DNA of 64,000 nucleotides, taken from contig JANQSA010000085.1 of NCBI GenBank assembly GCA_028284285.1, positions 62,001-126,000 on the forward strand, in the 5' to 3' direction. Shown here in pieces: positions 44,898 to 55,124 of the stretch. The translations under genes were made by a program, and so were the position numbers. Positions within the stretch are counted from its first letter, which is position 1; every line of letters begins with the position of its first letter. Below the pieces are notes generated by a model. That model was not told where the DNA came from, made no database searches, and saw only the letters and a program-made list of their open reading frames with translations. Source of the stretch: Croceivirga sp. Its GTDB lineage: Bacteria; Bacteroidota; Bacteroidia; Flavobacteriales; Flavobacteriaceae.

Positions 44898-47800
44898 TTA
44901 AAAGTTCAAGTTAAGGCCCAATGAAAGTATGGTTGGTACCGGAATGGTACCCAAATCCGTTCGCTCAGGGTCGGAACCGATATAGTCGCTGGGGGTAAAC
45001 CAGAACAGGTTTTCACCCTGTACATAGATCCTGAAGGTTTCCATACCTCCCCATTTTTCGATCAATGCTTTTGGCAAGGAATATCCCACTTGCAAGTTTC
45101 TTAATTTGAAATAAGAATTGTTCCTGAACAAATAATCCGAAATTTGGGTGTTATCGTTGTTCACCAAGGAAAGTGAAGGTACGTCAGTATTCGTATTCTG
45201 AGGGGTCCAGGCATCTAACACCCCGGTCCCGGAATTCTCCCTTGCGGAAGCGAAATTATTGAATCCTATGGAAGGGTCTTGCCCTATTCTTCCTGCGACA
45301 CCAGAACCAAAAATGGACATGTCCCAATTTCTGTAGGCCAGATCAATCCTGATCCCATATTCCAGATCGGGAAGTGTATTTCCAATAAAATCCCGGTCAT
45401 CTGCATCTATGACGCCATCATTATTGATGTCCACAAACCGAATACCTCCGGGCCTTGCCCCAATTTGGTCGGGAGCACTATCCACCTCGGCCTGACTCTG
45501 AAAGAGGCCGTCTGTCCTGAATCCGAAAATAGCAAATTGGGATTGTCCAATTATGGAATTCTGTGCAGTTCCGGGGAAAGCGGCACGGACTTCTTCCGGC
45601 AACTCGGTGATTTCATCCGCAAAAGCCCCAAAATTGGTAGTGACGCCCAGGGTAATCCCATTTTTAAATGTTTTGGTATAGTTTAATATTAATTCCCAAC
45701 CTTTGGTTTCGGTTGTTGCTCCATTTAAAAAGCGTTGCTGACCTTCACCAATGGCCGAGGCGATAGGGGGATTGATCAAAATATCGCTGGTTTCCCTGCT
45801 GAAGTAATCAAAGGAACCCACAATGGCGTTATCAAACAGACCAAAATCAATACCAAAGTTCCATTCCCGTGTAGTTTCCCACCGTAACTCCTCATTTGGA
45901 GCTTGAATTGAAACAAAGCCCGAAGGCAATGTGCCTCCATTGTTTCCATCCAAATCGTAGGCGGTACCAATGTTATAAAAAGTATCAAAGAAAAAACTGT
46001 TGCCAACGATCGCCGTTCTATTTGGACCATACCTGGATTCGAACAGTCCAAAACGGGCAACATCACCAATAGTCTGGTTCCCTACTTCGCCATATCCTGC
46101 CCTGAATTTAAGATTGCTTAACCATTCCTGGTTTTTCATAAAGTCTTCATTGCTTATACGCCATCCCACGGTAGCAGCGGGAAAGATACCATAACGGTTG
46201 TCCGGTCCAAATCTGGAAGAACCATCCCTTCTTAAGGTAAAGGATGCCAAATACTTATCAGAAAAAGCATAGTTAATTTTTCCAAATTGGGAAAGCAGTC
46301 TGCTTCCAGTGGACGTCCCGTTGTTGGTGCGTATTCCTGTGGCTGCAGAGAGCACAAAGAAATCTTCGGTCTCAACCGCAAAATCATCTGCCTGTGCGAA
46401 TACGCTATCAAAATCATCCTTGATGGCCTCCGTACCCAGTAAAACCCCAAAGCGATGTTGTCCTATTTCAAGATTGTAGTTAAGCGTATTGGTAAAAACA
46501 ACACTTGTGAATTTGTTCTGGTCAATAATCAATCGATTGTTCGCCCTGTTCACAAAACCGTTGTTTACCCTTGGTTCAATGTCCTTTCGTTTGAAGTCAC
46601 TATAATCCAGACCCAGGCTGGTGCGAAATGTCAGGTTCTCCAAAATGTCCCATTCTGCATAGATATTGCCAAAAATTGTAGTCCGTTCTGTATTGTCCCA
46701 TCGGTTTAGGAACTGCATCAGTACGGGGTTGTTCCTATCCGAATACCCTGCTCCCAGAGGTCCTGCAAATTCCCCATTTGCATCAAACACGGGAAGCGTT
46801 GGCGCCAGGGAGATGGCCAGGAAGGGGGTAGGGGCACTTCCCACATCAGGGGAAGCCAGTGTTTCGTCTGATGTCGAAAACTGGGTATTGATGCCGACTC
46901 TTACCTTATTGTCGAAAAAATTGAAATTGGAGTTAAGCTTTGCGTTATAGCGTTCAAAACCGGTATGTTTCAGAATCCCTGTATTTTTCAAATACCCAAA
47001 ATTGAGCAAATGAAAGGACCGCTCCGTTCCTCCCGAAATGGAAACTTCATTGTTAAAAACAAAGCCGGTTTCATAAGATTCCTCCTGCCAATCCGTATCT
47101 CCTACAGGAACATTGGGATCGCCGCCAACAAAGGGCTGGGGGGTAACACTATTTAAAACCGGATTGTTGAAATCCCCATTCCAATCAAAGTTATAGATTT
47201 CCCCAAAGCCGGAAGCAGGGTCTGCACCATCATTGACCGAGGCTCTCCATAAAACTTCCCCTCTTTGCTGGGCATTCAACATGTCATAGCGCTGCTGATT
47301 CTCAAAAAGGCTCGATAGATTGGAGTTAATGGAAATACTTAGTTTTTCACCCTCTGTGGTCCTTGCCCTGTTTTTCGTGGTTACAATAACAACACCGTTA
47401 CCTGCGCGTGCACCGTACAACGAAGAGGCCGAGGCATCTTTTAATACCTGAACGGATTCGATGGTACTGGGGTTAATGTTGGAAAACACTTCAGATCGTA
47501 CCGTGGGCACTCCATCAATGACAAATAAGGGGTTATTATCCCCAAGGGTGGTGGCCCCACGTATTAGTATACGGTTACTGCGGCCTGTGGGATCCCCGGA
47601 TTTCTCAATGAATAATCCCGGCACCCTACCCTGAAGGGCTTGTACCGTACTACCGGAACTGAGTGCCTGTCCTTCTACCGGGGCCATATCAACTACCGTT
47701 ACTGCTCCCGTAAGATCTACTTTACGTTCAGCGGTATATCCGGTGATGACCACTTCATCCAACAGCTGTGCGTCTGCCTGGAGCGCCATGTTGATAGTTG

Positions 47801-48059
47801 AGCGCCCATTGACCGGTTCTTCCGAGGTAAGAAACCCAATGTAGCTGAACACTAATGTTGCGTTGGAAGGAACATTGTCAAGCGTATAGTTACCGTCAAA
47901 GTCGGTTGTAGTACCATTTGAAGTACCAGCCACCAATACGGAGGCTCCCGGCAAAGGCACCCCGTCATCCGCTGAAGTGACCGTGCCTGTAATCTGCCCT
48001 TGGGCCAATAGGCCCAAAGGGACAAAACTTAAAATGTAAAACAAGAGCTTTAATTTCAT
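44898..48059 (-). CDS. SusC/RagA TonB-dependent receptor of the fructan locus
   Basis: A 1053-aa receptor: signal peptide (about 1-19), carboxypeptidase-regulatory-like domain (about 22-95, PLPGASVLVAGTSNGTTTDF), plug (about 100-230, with VQVLKDASASSLYGARAGNG) and barrel ending in Phe. It lacks an STN domain, unlike the receptor at 23.3 kb, consistent with control by a hybrid two-component regulator instead of an ECF sigma factor. It starts 11 bp after the GH32 gene and is 10 bp before susD. Confidence 0.95.
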   Translation of the reverse strand: MKLKLLFYILSFVPLGLLAQGQITGTVTSADDGVPLPGASVLVAGTSNGTTTDFDGNYTLDNVPSNATLVFSYIGFLTSEEPVNGRSTINMALQADAQLLDEVVITGYTAERKVDLTGAVTVVDMAPVEGQALSSGSTVQALQGRVPGLFIEKSGDPTGRSNRILIRGATTLGDNNPLFVIDGVPTVRSEVFSNINPSTIESVQVLKDASASSLYGARAGNGVVIVTTKNRARTTEGEKLSISINSNLSSLFENQQRYDMLNAQQRGEVLWRASVNDGADPASGFGEIYNFDWNGDFNNPVLNSVTPQPFVGGDPNVPVGDTDWQEESYETGFVFNNEVSISGGTERSFHLLNFGYLKNTGILKHTGFERYNAKLNSNFNFFDNKVRVGINTQFSTSDETLASPDVGSAPTPFLAISLAPTLPVFDANGEFAGPLGAGYSDRNNPVLMQFLNRWDNTERTTIFGNIYAEWDILENLTFRTSLGLDYSDFKRKDIEPRVNNGFVNRANNRLIIDQNKFTSVVFTNTLNYNLEIGQHRFGVLLGTEAIKDDFDSVFAQADDFAVETEDFFVLSAATGIRTNNGTSTGSRLLSQFGKINYAFSDKYLASFTLRRDGSSRFGPDNRYGIFPAATVGWRISNEDFMKNQEWLSNLKFRAGYGEVGNQTIGDVARFGLFESRYGPNRTAIVGNSFFFDTFYNIGTAYDLDGNNGGTLPSGFVSIQAPNEELRWETTREWNFGIDFGLFDNAIVGSFDYFSRETSDILINPPIASAIGEGQQRFLNGATTETKGWELILNYTKTFKNGITLGVTTNFGAFADEITELPEEVRAAFPGTAQNSIIGQSQFAIFGFRTDGLFQSQAEVDSAPDQIGARPGGIRFVDINNDGVIDADDRDFIGNTLPDLEYGIRIDLAYRNWDMSIFGSGVAGRIGQDPSIGFNNFASARENSGTGVLDAWTPQNTNTDVPSLSLVNNDNTQISDYLFRNNSYFKLRNLQVGYSLPKALIEKWGGMETFRIYVQGENLFWFTPSDYIGSDPERTDLGTIPVPTILSLGLNLNF

Positions 48060-48070
48060 AATTGAGCAAT

Positions 48071-49684
48071 TTAGTTAACTGTTAATTCATGTATTTCTAG
48101 ATTTTCGAGTGTACTTTTCGCGGTCCCGGATTCCAGGGAAAAGGTTTCAAAAGGTGCACTAGGAAAGAATATCTCGGTCATCACTATTTGGCCGTTATCA
48201 TAGAATAACTCCAGGGATGTTTTGTCCAGTAGAATGGTACCGGTCAAAGTATTGGAATTGGAAATTCTGGGTGCTTTTGAAATACGATCCGTAAACTTTT
48301 CGGAGAACCCGGTCTTCCCTGAATTGTTCCGATCCACAAAAAAGGTATTTTCCGAAGCGTCCAGTCCAAATTTTAATTGGTCTCCCTGGGAATTGGATAG
48401 TGTAAAGGTGTAGGTACCCTTGCCGATGTCCGTTAGGGTAAAGTTGATCTCAGTCTTTGACAAACTTATCGTCTCGGAGGTGGTCAGAACCGCCTTCCCT
48501 TCGATAGCGATATTTTTATCGGCCACTTTTTTTGCACGATACCCATTGAGTTGTTTTACGGGATTGGAAATGAGTCGATACGTATTAGGTCCTTTGATCA
48601 AGCCCAATTCCCGGGCCACAGTGCTGGCACTACGCCATTTTTCTGTTGGAACCTGATTGGCATATAACCAATTTGACATCCACCCTATGAACAATTTCCC
48701 GCCTTCGGTTGTTCTTGTATTGGACCAGGTCACCCCGGCGTAATTATCACGGCCGTGATCTACCCAAAAACTGTGTTCTTTAGCGAGTTCCTTTCGAAAA
48801 CCTTCGTCTATTGTAAAGGTTTTACCATCAAAATCGCCAACAAAATATTGGGTTGCCGAACCACTATTGGGTCCTCCGGGGTTTATGCTCACTAACAATA
48901 CCCACTTGGTTTCCTCCGTTCCCTTTACCGGAAGTGGGAAAAAGTCCGGACATTCCCAGACCCCGTTATGGTTCCCGATCCCTTTTCCAAATTTGGAAAG
49001 CAGTTCCCAGTTTTTTAAGTCCCTGGAAGCGTAAAACATGATTTCCTGTCCCGCAGCAAGAACCATGGTCCACCGCTCTCGTTCCTGGTCCCAATCTACC
49101 TTGGGATCGCGGAAGTCAGGGATATTCGGGTTTTTAATGACAGGATTACCGCTATACTTTGTATAGGTTTGCCCTTCATCCAAAGAATAGGCAATAGCCT
49201 GTGTTTCATCATTGATCTTACCGGCTTTATCTGCTTCCATATCATGGTAGGTGAACATAGCAATTACCGGTATTTCCCCATCTCTGGAAAAGTTGGAGGT
49301 GTTCTTTATGTCTACCACTGCGCTACCGGAAAATATATATCCCATTTCATCGGGGTACAACGCAATGGGCTGCTCTTTCCAGGTAATTAAATCGGTACTG
49401 ATGGCATGGCCCCAATGCATTGGCCCCCATGTATTGCCATCCGGATAGTGTTGAAAATAGAGATGGTAATACCCGTTATGGTAGAATAACCCGTTGGGGT
49501 CATTCATCCATCCTTTCTTAGGCGTAAAATGAAAATTTGGCCGATACATTTTCTCTTCCATTGAAGCCACCGTATCCATTTCTTCTGAATCTGCCCTATC
49601 TTTTTTCTCTCCAGAGGTTTTGCATCCCATTACAACTCCTATTACCAGTACTACTATAATTGATCTTACAATTGATCGTTTCAT
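48071..49684 (-). CDS. Glycoside hydrolase family 32 lipoprotein (fructanase)
   Basis: A 537-aa GH32 enzyme with a lipoprotein signal (VVMGC, Cys 21). The five-bladed propeller starts at about residue 50 with GWMNDPNG (nucleophile D62). The transition-state Asp lies in FRDPK and the acid/base Glu in WECPDFF. A beta-sandwich module follows (about 390-537). GH32 enzymes hydrolyse beta-fructosides such as levan, inulin or sucrose; the exact linkage cannot be read. The lipid anchor suggests outer-membrane or periplasmic location. Confidence 0.94.
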   Translation of the reverse strand: MKRSIVRSIIVVLVIGVVMGCKTSGEKKDRADSEEMDTVASMEEKMYRPNFHFTPKKGWMNDPNGLFYHNGYYHLYFQHYPDGNTWGPMHWGHAISTDLITWKEQPIALYPDEMGYIFSGSAVVDIKNTSNFSRDGEIPVIAMFTYHDMEADKAGKINDETQAIAYSLDEGQTYTKYSGNPVIKNPNIPDFRDPKVDWDQERERWTMVLAAGQEIMFYASRDLKNWELLSKFGKGIGNHNGVWECPDFFPLPVKGTEETKWVLLVSINPGGPNSGSATQYFVGDFDGKTFTIDEGFRKELAKEHSFWVDHGRDNYAGVTWSNTRTTEGGKLFIGWMSNWLYANQVPTEKWRSASTVARELGLIKGPNTYRLISNPVKQLNGYRAKKVADKNIAIEGKAVLTTSETISLSKTEINFTLTDIGKGTYTFTLSNSQGDQLKFGLDASENTFFVDRNNSGKTGFSEKFTDRISKAPRISNSNTLTGTILLDKTSLELFYDNGQIVMTEIFFPSAPFETFSLESGTAKSTLENLEIHELTVN

Positions 49685-49797
49685 CTGTTTCAGTTTTAAT
49701 TATTCAATGGTAACCCTTTGACGGGCATGGTCCGCTGTGCCCAAAGATGATGTTCATCCTGTTGGTTCCATTCCTTCTTATTCCGGGTACTTTCCTT

Positions 49798-51147
49798 TTA
49801 TTTCACACGTCTTGAGTTTAGTTTAAAACGATTGGGTTTGGACAACGCCCTGCCCAATTCTTCCAGGCTTACTCCTTTGGTTTCGGGCATTACAAAGGCC
49901 ACAAACAACAACTGCAACACCATCATAAAGGCGAAAAATGCAAAGACCGTCCCCGGCCCAACCCTGGTAAACAGTATGGGTACCAAAGAGGGTACTATAG
50001 CCGCGAGAATCCAATGGATAGATGATCCAAATGACTGTCCGGATCCTCTAAGGTGATTGGGGAATATTTCGGAGATAAAAACCCATATTACCGTACCCTG
50101 GCCTATTGCGTGGGCTCCGATAAACAGGAACAGCAGGACAGGCACGATCTGTCCACCCCAATCTAAATAAAAGGCACTGGAGACCAAGGTTAACGAAACA
50201 ATGTAACCCACCGAGCCCATATACATGAGTTGTCTTCTCCCCAGGCGATCGATCAGGTACAAACCAAGAAGTGTAAATAGTAAATTGGCCAGGCCAATTC
50301 CTATACTACCGACCAATGCCGAGCTTTCTTCCATTCCGGATTCTACCAGTATTCTAGGGGCGTAGTACAGAAATGCATTGATGCCCGATAGCTGATTGAA
50401 AAAAGCGATCAAAAAGGCCAGGATCAGCGGAAATCTATACTTTCTCATAAATATATTTTCGCTTTGACTCGAGGTATCCCCCTGCTGATTTATCTCTAAG
50501 ATCCGTTTTTCAAAATCCCTACCCGGATACATTAACTTCAGGACATCTTTGGCTTCGTCAAGGCGTGACTTTATAATAAGCCACCTGGGGCTTTTGGGGA
50601 GGCCAAGTGCGAAGAGCGTATAGATAAAGGCCGGGACAGCTTCAACACCTAGCATCCAGCGCCAGGCATTCTCCCCGATACCGCTGATCAGGTAATTGGA
50701 GAGAAAAGCGGCCAATATGCCCAATACGATATTAAATTGGTACATCGCCACGAGTTTTCCCCTATCTTTTGGGGGAGCAATTTCCGAGATAAAGGCAGGG
50801 GCGGCTATAGTAGAGGCGCCTACTCCCAGACCTCCAATGAATCTAAAAAAAGCAAAGGTGTAGGGCTCGTTGGCAAAAGCTGAACCCAAGGCCGAAACGG
50901 TATACAACATCCCTATAAAGACCAACGTTTTTTTACGTCCAAACCTATTTGTGGGCAAGCCTCCAAAAATGGCACCGACCATGGTTCCCCACAAGGCCAT
51001 GCCAATTATGACCGTACCGTGAAAAACATCTGAGGATTTCCATAAGGATTGCAGTGTTTTTTCGGCACCGGAAATGACTACGGTATCAAATCCAAAAAGA
51101 AACCCTGCAAAGGCAGCCGTAATAGACCAAACCCATATTTTTTTCAT
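49798..51147 (-). CDS. Sugar-porter family MFS transporter
   Basis: A 449-aa protein with 12 transmembrane segments and sugar-porter signatures: FGFDTVVISGA at helix 1, FGRKK after helix 2, PKSPRWLI after helix 6, DRLGRR in the second half and PETKG after helix 12. It would bring fructose released by the GH32 enzyme across the inner membrane. It is first in the MFS-GH32-susC-susD operon, 246 bp after the hybrid regulator. Confidence 0.92.
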   Translation of the reverse strand: MKKIWVWSITAAFAGFLFGFDTVVISGAEKTLQSLWKSSDVFHGTVIIGMALWGTMVGAIFGGLPTNRFGRKKTLVFIGMLYTVSALGSAFANEPYTFAFFRFIGGLGVGASTIAAPAFISEIAPPKDRGKLVAMYQFNIVLGILAAFLSNYLISGIGENAWRWMLGVEAVPAFIYTLFALGLPKSPRWLIIKSRLDEAKDVLKLMYPGRDFEKRILEINQQGDTSSQSENIFMRKYRFPLILAFLIAFFNQLSGINAFLYYAPRILVESGMEESSALVGSIGIGLANLLFTLLGLYLIDRLGRRQLMYMGSVGYIVSLTLVSSAFYLDWGGQIVPVLLFLFIGAHAIGQGTVIWVFISEIFPNHLRGSGQSFGSSIHWILAAIVPSLVPILFTRVGPGTVFAFFAFMMVLQLLFVAFVMPETKGVSLEELGRALSKPNRFKLNSRRVK

Positions 51148-51242
51148 AATCCAAACTAAGGTGCTGTTCTGCTAATGTATATGTAAAAAAGAATGGCCTA
51201 TTTTGATAATGTTTCAATTTCTTATGATTTTGTTAAGAGATT

Positions 51243-51275
51243 AACTGATATGTTTTAAAAGATTACGTATCAGTT
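51243..51275. promoter_or_regulatory. Inverted repeat upstream of the fructan operon
   Basis: AACTGATA (51243-51250) and TATCAGTT (51268-51275) form a perfect 8-bp inverted repeat with 17 nt between, about 100 bp upstream of the MFS start and 120 bp past the hybrid-regulator stop. It may be an operator for the regulator or a hairpin in its 3' end. No TAnnTTTG element was found here. Confidence 0.4.
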
Positions 51276-51393
51276 GTTTATAACAATTATTTAACATATC
51301 ACCCTTTCAAAGAAGTACATTGAGGTTACATTACCTTTGAAATTGATACAACTACAACGGTTGCATACTAGTGATTTGTAATGAAAAAAGGTA

Positions 51394-54141
51394 TTATACT
51401 GTCTTTCTGAAAGAAGCCGGGGATTTCCCGTACTTGCCTTTAAAGGCTGTAGAAAAGTAATTTGGAGAAGAGAACCCGCTGCTATAGGCAATTTCGGAAA
51501 CAGACATAGTGGTCTTTTCCAACATTGATTTGGCCTTTTCCAAACGGAGATTACTTATGTAATCGCTGATACTGATCCCCATCATTGCCTTTACCTTCCG
51601 GTACAATTGAACCCTGGAAATATTGAGGTTTTCCGCTAGGTTTTCAACGGAAAAATCAGAATCCCCCAGATTTTCAGTGATCAATACGTTTAGTTTACTA
51701 ACAAACTGCTGTTCCATATTTCCAAAGGAATCCGTATGTTCTATATTATGGATATTACTGGTATAGTAATACCGTAACTTTTCACGGTTGTATAACAGGG
51801 ATTTAATGGATTGAACCAAAATTGAATAACTGAACGGTTTTGTCAGGTACAGGTCCGCACCGGATTGTAATCCTTTAAGATACGATTCCTTGTTTCCGAG
51901 TGCCGTAAGTATTATAGTTGGAATGTGCGATGTCCTCAGATCCTTTTTTAAGGTCTCGCAAATCTCAAATCCGTTTTTTTCGGGAAGATTGATATCGCAT
52001 AAAATGATATCGGGGATGGTTTCAAAAGCTTTTTCCAATGCTTCCGTACCATTTGATAAATGGATTTCATATTCTAAATTGAGTTTGTTTCTTAAGAACA
52101 ACGAAAGATCCTGGTTATCCTCAATGATCAAAACCGAATACTTCTCGTTTCCACTATCGGGAGCTTGTACCATATAATTCTCATCCACCAAATGTTCTGA
52201 AGTAAAATCGATAATATTGGTATCCACCAGGTCCTGATCTGGTACAATCTCATTTTCATCAAAATGTGCGCGCCCTTTATACAAATGAATAATGAATTCC
52301 GTGCCGTGGATGGATTTTGCCTCAATCGTTCCTTTATGCATTTCGATAAATTCTTTGCTAAGATGCAACCCGATCCCGGAACCGTTCTTTCTATTGTTGG
52401 AGCCCTTGAAAAATGCTTGAAACACCTGTCCCATATCCTTTTCAGGAATACCTATGCCCGAATCCTTAAAATGTACGGATACCTTGTTTTTATCAAAATG
52501 ATCTATGATCTGTATTTCTATTTTTCCATTTTCCGGAGTGAACTTGAACGCATTGGATAGCAGATTGAAGTATACCTTGTCCATTAGGTTCCTATCCATA
52601 AACAGTTCTATTTCTTCATTGTTGCTGGTCAATTTAAAAGCAATGTTCCTTTTATTGGCCTCGCGCTGAAAATCCTTAAAAATACTTTGAGAGAAAAGGA
52701 ACAGGTTTGTTTTTGAGGCACGCAACGTGAATTTTCGGTCTTCCACCTTTCTGAAGTCCAATAACTGATTGATAAGACGTAGCAGTCGATTTGAATTATT
52801 GTAAATCAATTCAAGCTCGTTAGCCAGTTTTGAACGCCTCCCCTTTATCCCTTCTGCAAGAGATTCTATTGAACTGATTATCAATGTTATGGGTGTTTTG
52901 AACTCATGGGACAATCCGGTAAAGAAGTTCAACCTTGCTTCATTGCTAAGCTTAACCTCTTCCGCGATTTTTTTAATTTGATTTCGTTGGACAGTAATCT
53001 TCTCATTCGTGAGCTCTAATTGCCTGTTCTTTTTTCCGATAGCAAAAATGGAATAAATACTGTAGAGGGCAAGTGCTAATATAATGGTTGTCAGTGTCAA
53101 GGTAATCTTTAGCATGTTATTCTGGAAATAATAGCGGTCCTCAAGTTTGGCGATGGCTGCTATTTGATTTTCGATATCGTTTTTTTGTTCGTTGATCCTG
53201 TCGAACTGGTTTTTCATGATATCGGCATTCACCTTGTTAATGATAGTGGTGGAAAGGATGTTATTTTTAGGGACGTACTCTTTATTCAATATCTGCAATG
53301 CCAGTTTAATGGCTTCATCACCCCCCGTGGGATATAGTACCGTAGCCTTTAATTTTCCGTCTTTTACCGCTTGTATGCCACCATCGGGGCCGGCCAGGCC
53401 GTCAACGCCAATAAAATCAATAGTGTCTTCCAATCCAAGATCACTTGCCACCTTCCAGGCACCAACCGCCATTCTGTCGTTATGGGCAAAAACGTAGTCC
53501 ACCTTTATGTTTTGCTGTAACAGGGCTTTCAGCTTTTCCTGGATGGACTCTTTTTCCCAATCTCCTTCAATACTTCCTACAATTTTTGCCCTCTCATGTC
53601 GATCTATTATCTGATTGAACCCCAAGCTTCTTTCTTCTGCCGGGGAAGATCCCTTTAAACCCTTAATCTCAATAATCCGTATGGAATCTTTTGTATTGGA
53701 GGCTATGATTTCCTTTGCCGCGTTTCTGCCTACCTCAATATTGTCGGCTCCCAGGTAGGCCGTATAGTTGTGATTTTCCGTTTTACGATCTACCAACAAT
53801 ACCGAGATGCCCTCCTCATAGGCCTTCTGTACTACCGCCGTAATGGGTTTGGATTGAATGGGAGATACAATAAGAACATCAACACTATCGGCAATCAAAC
53901 GCTCTATTTGCTGAATTTGTTTTTCTACCTTATAATCGGCATCCTTGATAATAAGTTCAATGTCCGGGTTTAACGAAGCCTGAAGCCGCATTGAATTGTT
54001 CATAGAACGGCGCCAGTCATCGTTGGTCATCGCCTGTGAAAAACCAATGCGAACTTTGTCATCTGAATGACCTACCCTGCACGAGAAAAAAAGCAGAACC
54101 AAGGTCAATACGAAGAAAAAGACGACCTTTTCGAAATTCAT
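51394..54141 (-). CDS. Hybrid two-component regulator with periplasmic sugar-binding domain
   Basis: A 915-aa one-protein sensor and regulator. In order: signal/anchor (about 1-21), a LacI-type periplasmic binding domain (about 30-305), transmembrane helix (about 345-368), HisKA with LSHEFKTP (H412), HATPase (about 510-620, with NAFKFT and GIGLHLSKEF), a receiver (about 668-785, D716 in LCDINLP, K768) and an AraC-type HTH (about 815-915). The same order is known from the fructose-binding regulator of the Bacteroides thetaiotaomicron fructan locus (BT1754). With GH32 next door, fructose is the likely ligand. Confidence 0.94.
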   Translation of the reverse strand: MNFEKVVFFFVLTLVLLFFSCRVGHSDDKVRIGFSQAMTNDDWRRSMNNSMRLQASLNPDIELIIKDADYKVEKQIQQIERLIADSVDVLIVSPIQSKPITAVVQKAYEEGISVLLVDRKTENHNYTAYLGADNIEVGRNAAKEIIASNTKDSIRIIEIKGLKGSSPAEERSLGFNQIIDRHERAKIVGSIEGDWEKESIQEKLKALLQQNIKVDYVFAHNDRMAVGAWKVASDLGLEDTIDFIGVDGLAGPDGGIQAVKDGKLKATVLYPTGGDEAIKLALQILNKEYVPKNNILSTTIINKVNADIMKNQFDRINEQKNDIENQIAAIAKLEDRYYFQNNMLKITLTLTTIILALALYSIYSIFAIGKKNRQLELTNEKITVQRNQIKKIAEEVKLSNEARLNFFTGLSHEFKTPITLIISSIESLAEGIKGRRSKLANELELIYNNSNRLLRLINQLLDFRKVEDRKFTLRASKTNLFLFSQSIFKDFQREANKRNIAFKLTSNNEEIELFMDRNLMDKVYFNLLSNAFKFTPENGKIEIQIIDHFDKNKVSVHFKDSGIGIPEKDMGQVFQAFFKGSNNRKNGSGIGLHLSKEFIEMHKGTIEAKSIHGTEFIIHLYKGRAHFDENEIVPDQDLVDTNIIDFTSEHLVDENYMVQAPDSGNEKYSVLIIEDNQDLSLFLRNKLNLEYEIHLSNGTEALEKAFETIPDIILCDINLPEKNGFEICETLKKDLRTSHIPTIILTALGNKESYLKGLQSGADLYLTKPFSYSILVQSIKSLLYNREKLRYYYTSNIHNIEHTDSFGNMEQQFVSKLNVLITENLGDSDFSVENLAENLNISRVQLYRKVKAMMGISISDYISNLRLEKAKSMLEKTTMSVSEIAYSSGFSSPNYFSTAFKGKYGKSPASFRKTV

Positions 54142-54356
54142 ACTTGGACATGTACTTTAGCATAAACTTAATGAAAAATGGTCAAACGAATTGGAAATCC
54201 ATTCGAAACGGCGGCCTGTTACGGTTCAAGGACTTTACGGGATAAAAGGAATTGCGGTCGATAATGAAACGGTATGATGAGAGTACATACCTCTGTTCTG
54301 TTTTTAATCCAATACGTCCACTTTGTTATGAACTTTACCCAAGCTTGCTATGAAGT

Positions 54357-55043
54357 TTAAAAAACATGAAAGATGAAAACACCGTAATTCTCTTCCTGAG
54401 CCCTCTCCGAACCGTAGAAATCAATATTAACCCCTAATCCAAAGCTCGTCCTGCCCAATGAAACTCCCCCTCGTACATAAAGTAAACTTCTTTCATGTGC
54501 CCCATCATCCAGGTTTTGATTGTATATACCCTGAAATCTGGAGTATATCCCTAAATTGTTTGATAGCCTTGGTTTATACTCAACGATACCTACCGTCTCA
54601 AAATTGATGGAGGGTGCCCATTGCAGATTGGGGCTAAACAGGAACAGCCATTTTGGGCTGGCAGAAAAAAACTGAAGGCCGGTAAAAGGGACCGCTCCTT
54701 TGGAATAGTGAAACTGTAATCCTGCTGTGGCAAACCACTTTTGTGAAAAGTTGTAGGTGAGGGAATTGGACATTACAAGCTCGTTGTTGGACCTTTCGTT
54801 CTCATACGGCACTAATGCCGAAGCGACACCAAAATATCCGAACTTACCCTTCTTATCTATGGGGAGATTCAATATGGTGAGATAATAGATTTCTTCATTG
54901 CCGAACATTATCTCCATAGGTATCGGGGGATTTTTGGTTTCCGGAGCTTCCTGTCCTTTCGCCTCGTATACAACAAGAATAAGCACACTAGAAATACATC
55001 GCAATACCCATAAAAGGTAATGTTTTCTAACTATTGGAATCAT
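54357..55043 (-). CDS. Putative outer-membrane beta-barrel protein
   Basis: A 228-aa exported protein. The signal peptide ends near EAKGQEAPE. The mature part alternates polar and aromatic residues in a pattern of amphipathic strands (WFATAGLQFHYS, YSRFQGIYNQN, LLYVRGGVSLG) and ends with a C-terminal Phe (VFIFHVF), as in outer-membrane barrels. I cannot name the family. It is 81 bp after the GNAT-GH13 gene on the same strand and could be cotranscribed. Confidence 0.65.
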   Translation of the reverse strand: MIPIVRKHYLLWVLRCISSVLILVVYEAKGQEAPETKNPPIPMEIMFGNEEIYYLTILNLPIDKKGKFGYFGVASALVPYENERSNNELVMSNSLTYNFSQKWFATAGLQFHYSKGAVPFTGLQFFSASPKWLFLFSPNLQWAPSINFETVGIVEYKPRLSNNLGIYSRFQGIYNQNLDDGAHERSLLYVRGGVSLGRTSFGLGVNIDFYGSERAQEENYGVFIFHVF

Positions 55044-55124
55044 ATCCTTTTTCTTTTTGATCCTCTTATCCTCTTTATCTCCAAAGACGCAACCAGGGCA
55101 ATAGTCATACCCCGGAATCCTTTC

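Noticed and set aside
54036-54245. Plus-strand open frame at the start of the hybrid regulator
   Set aside because: It overlaps the signal-peptide coding part of the regulator in antisense and has a basic, featureless translation.
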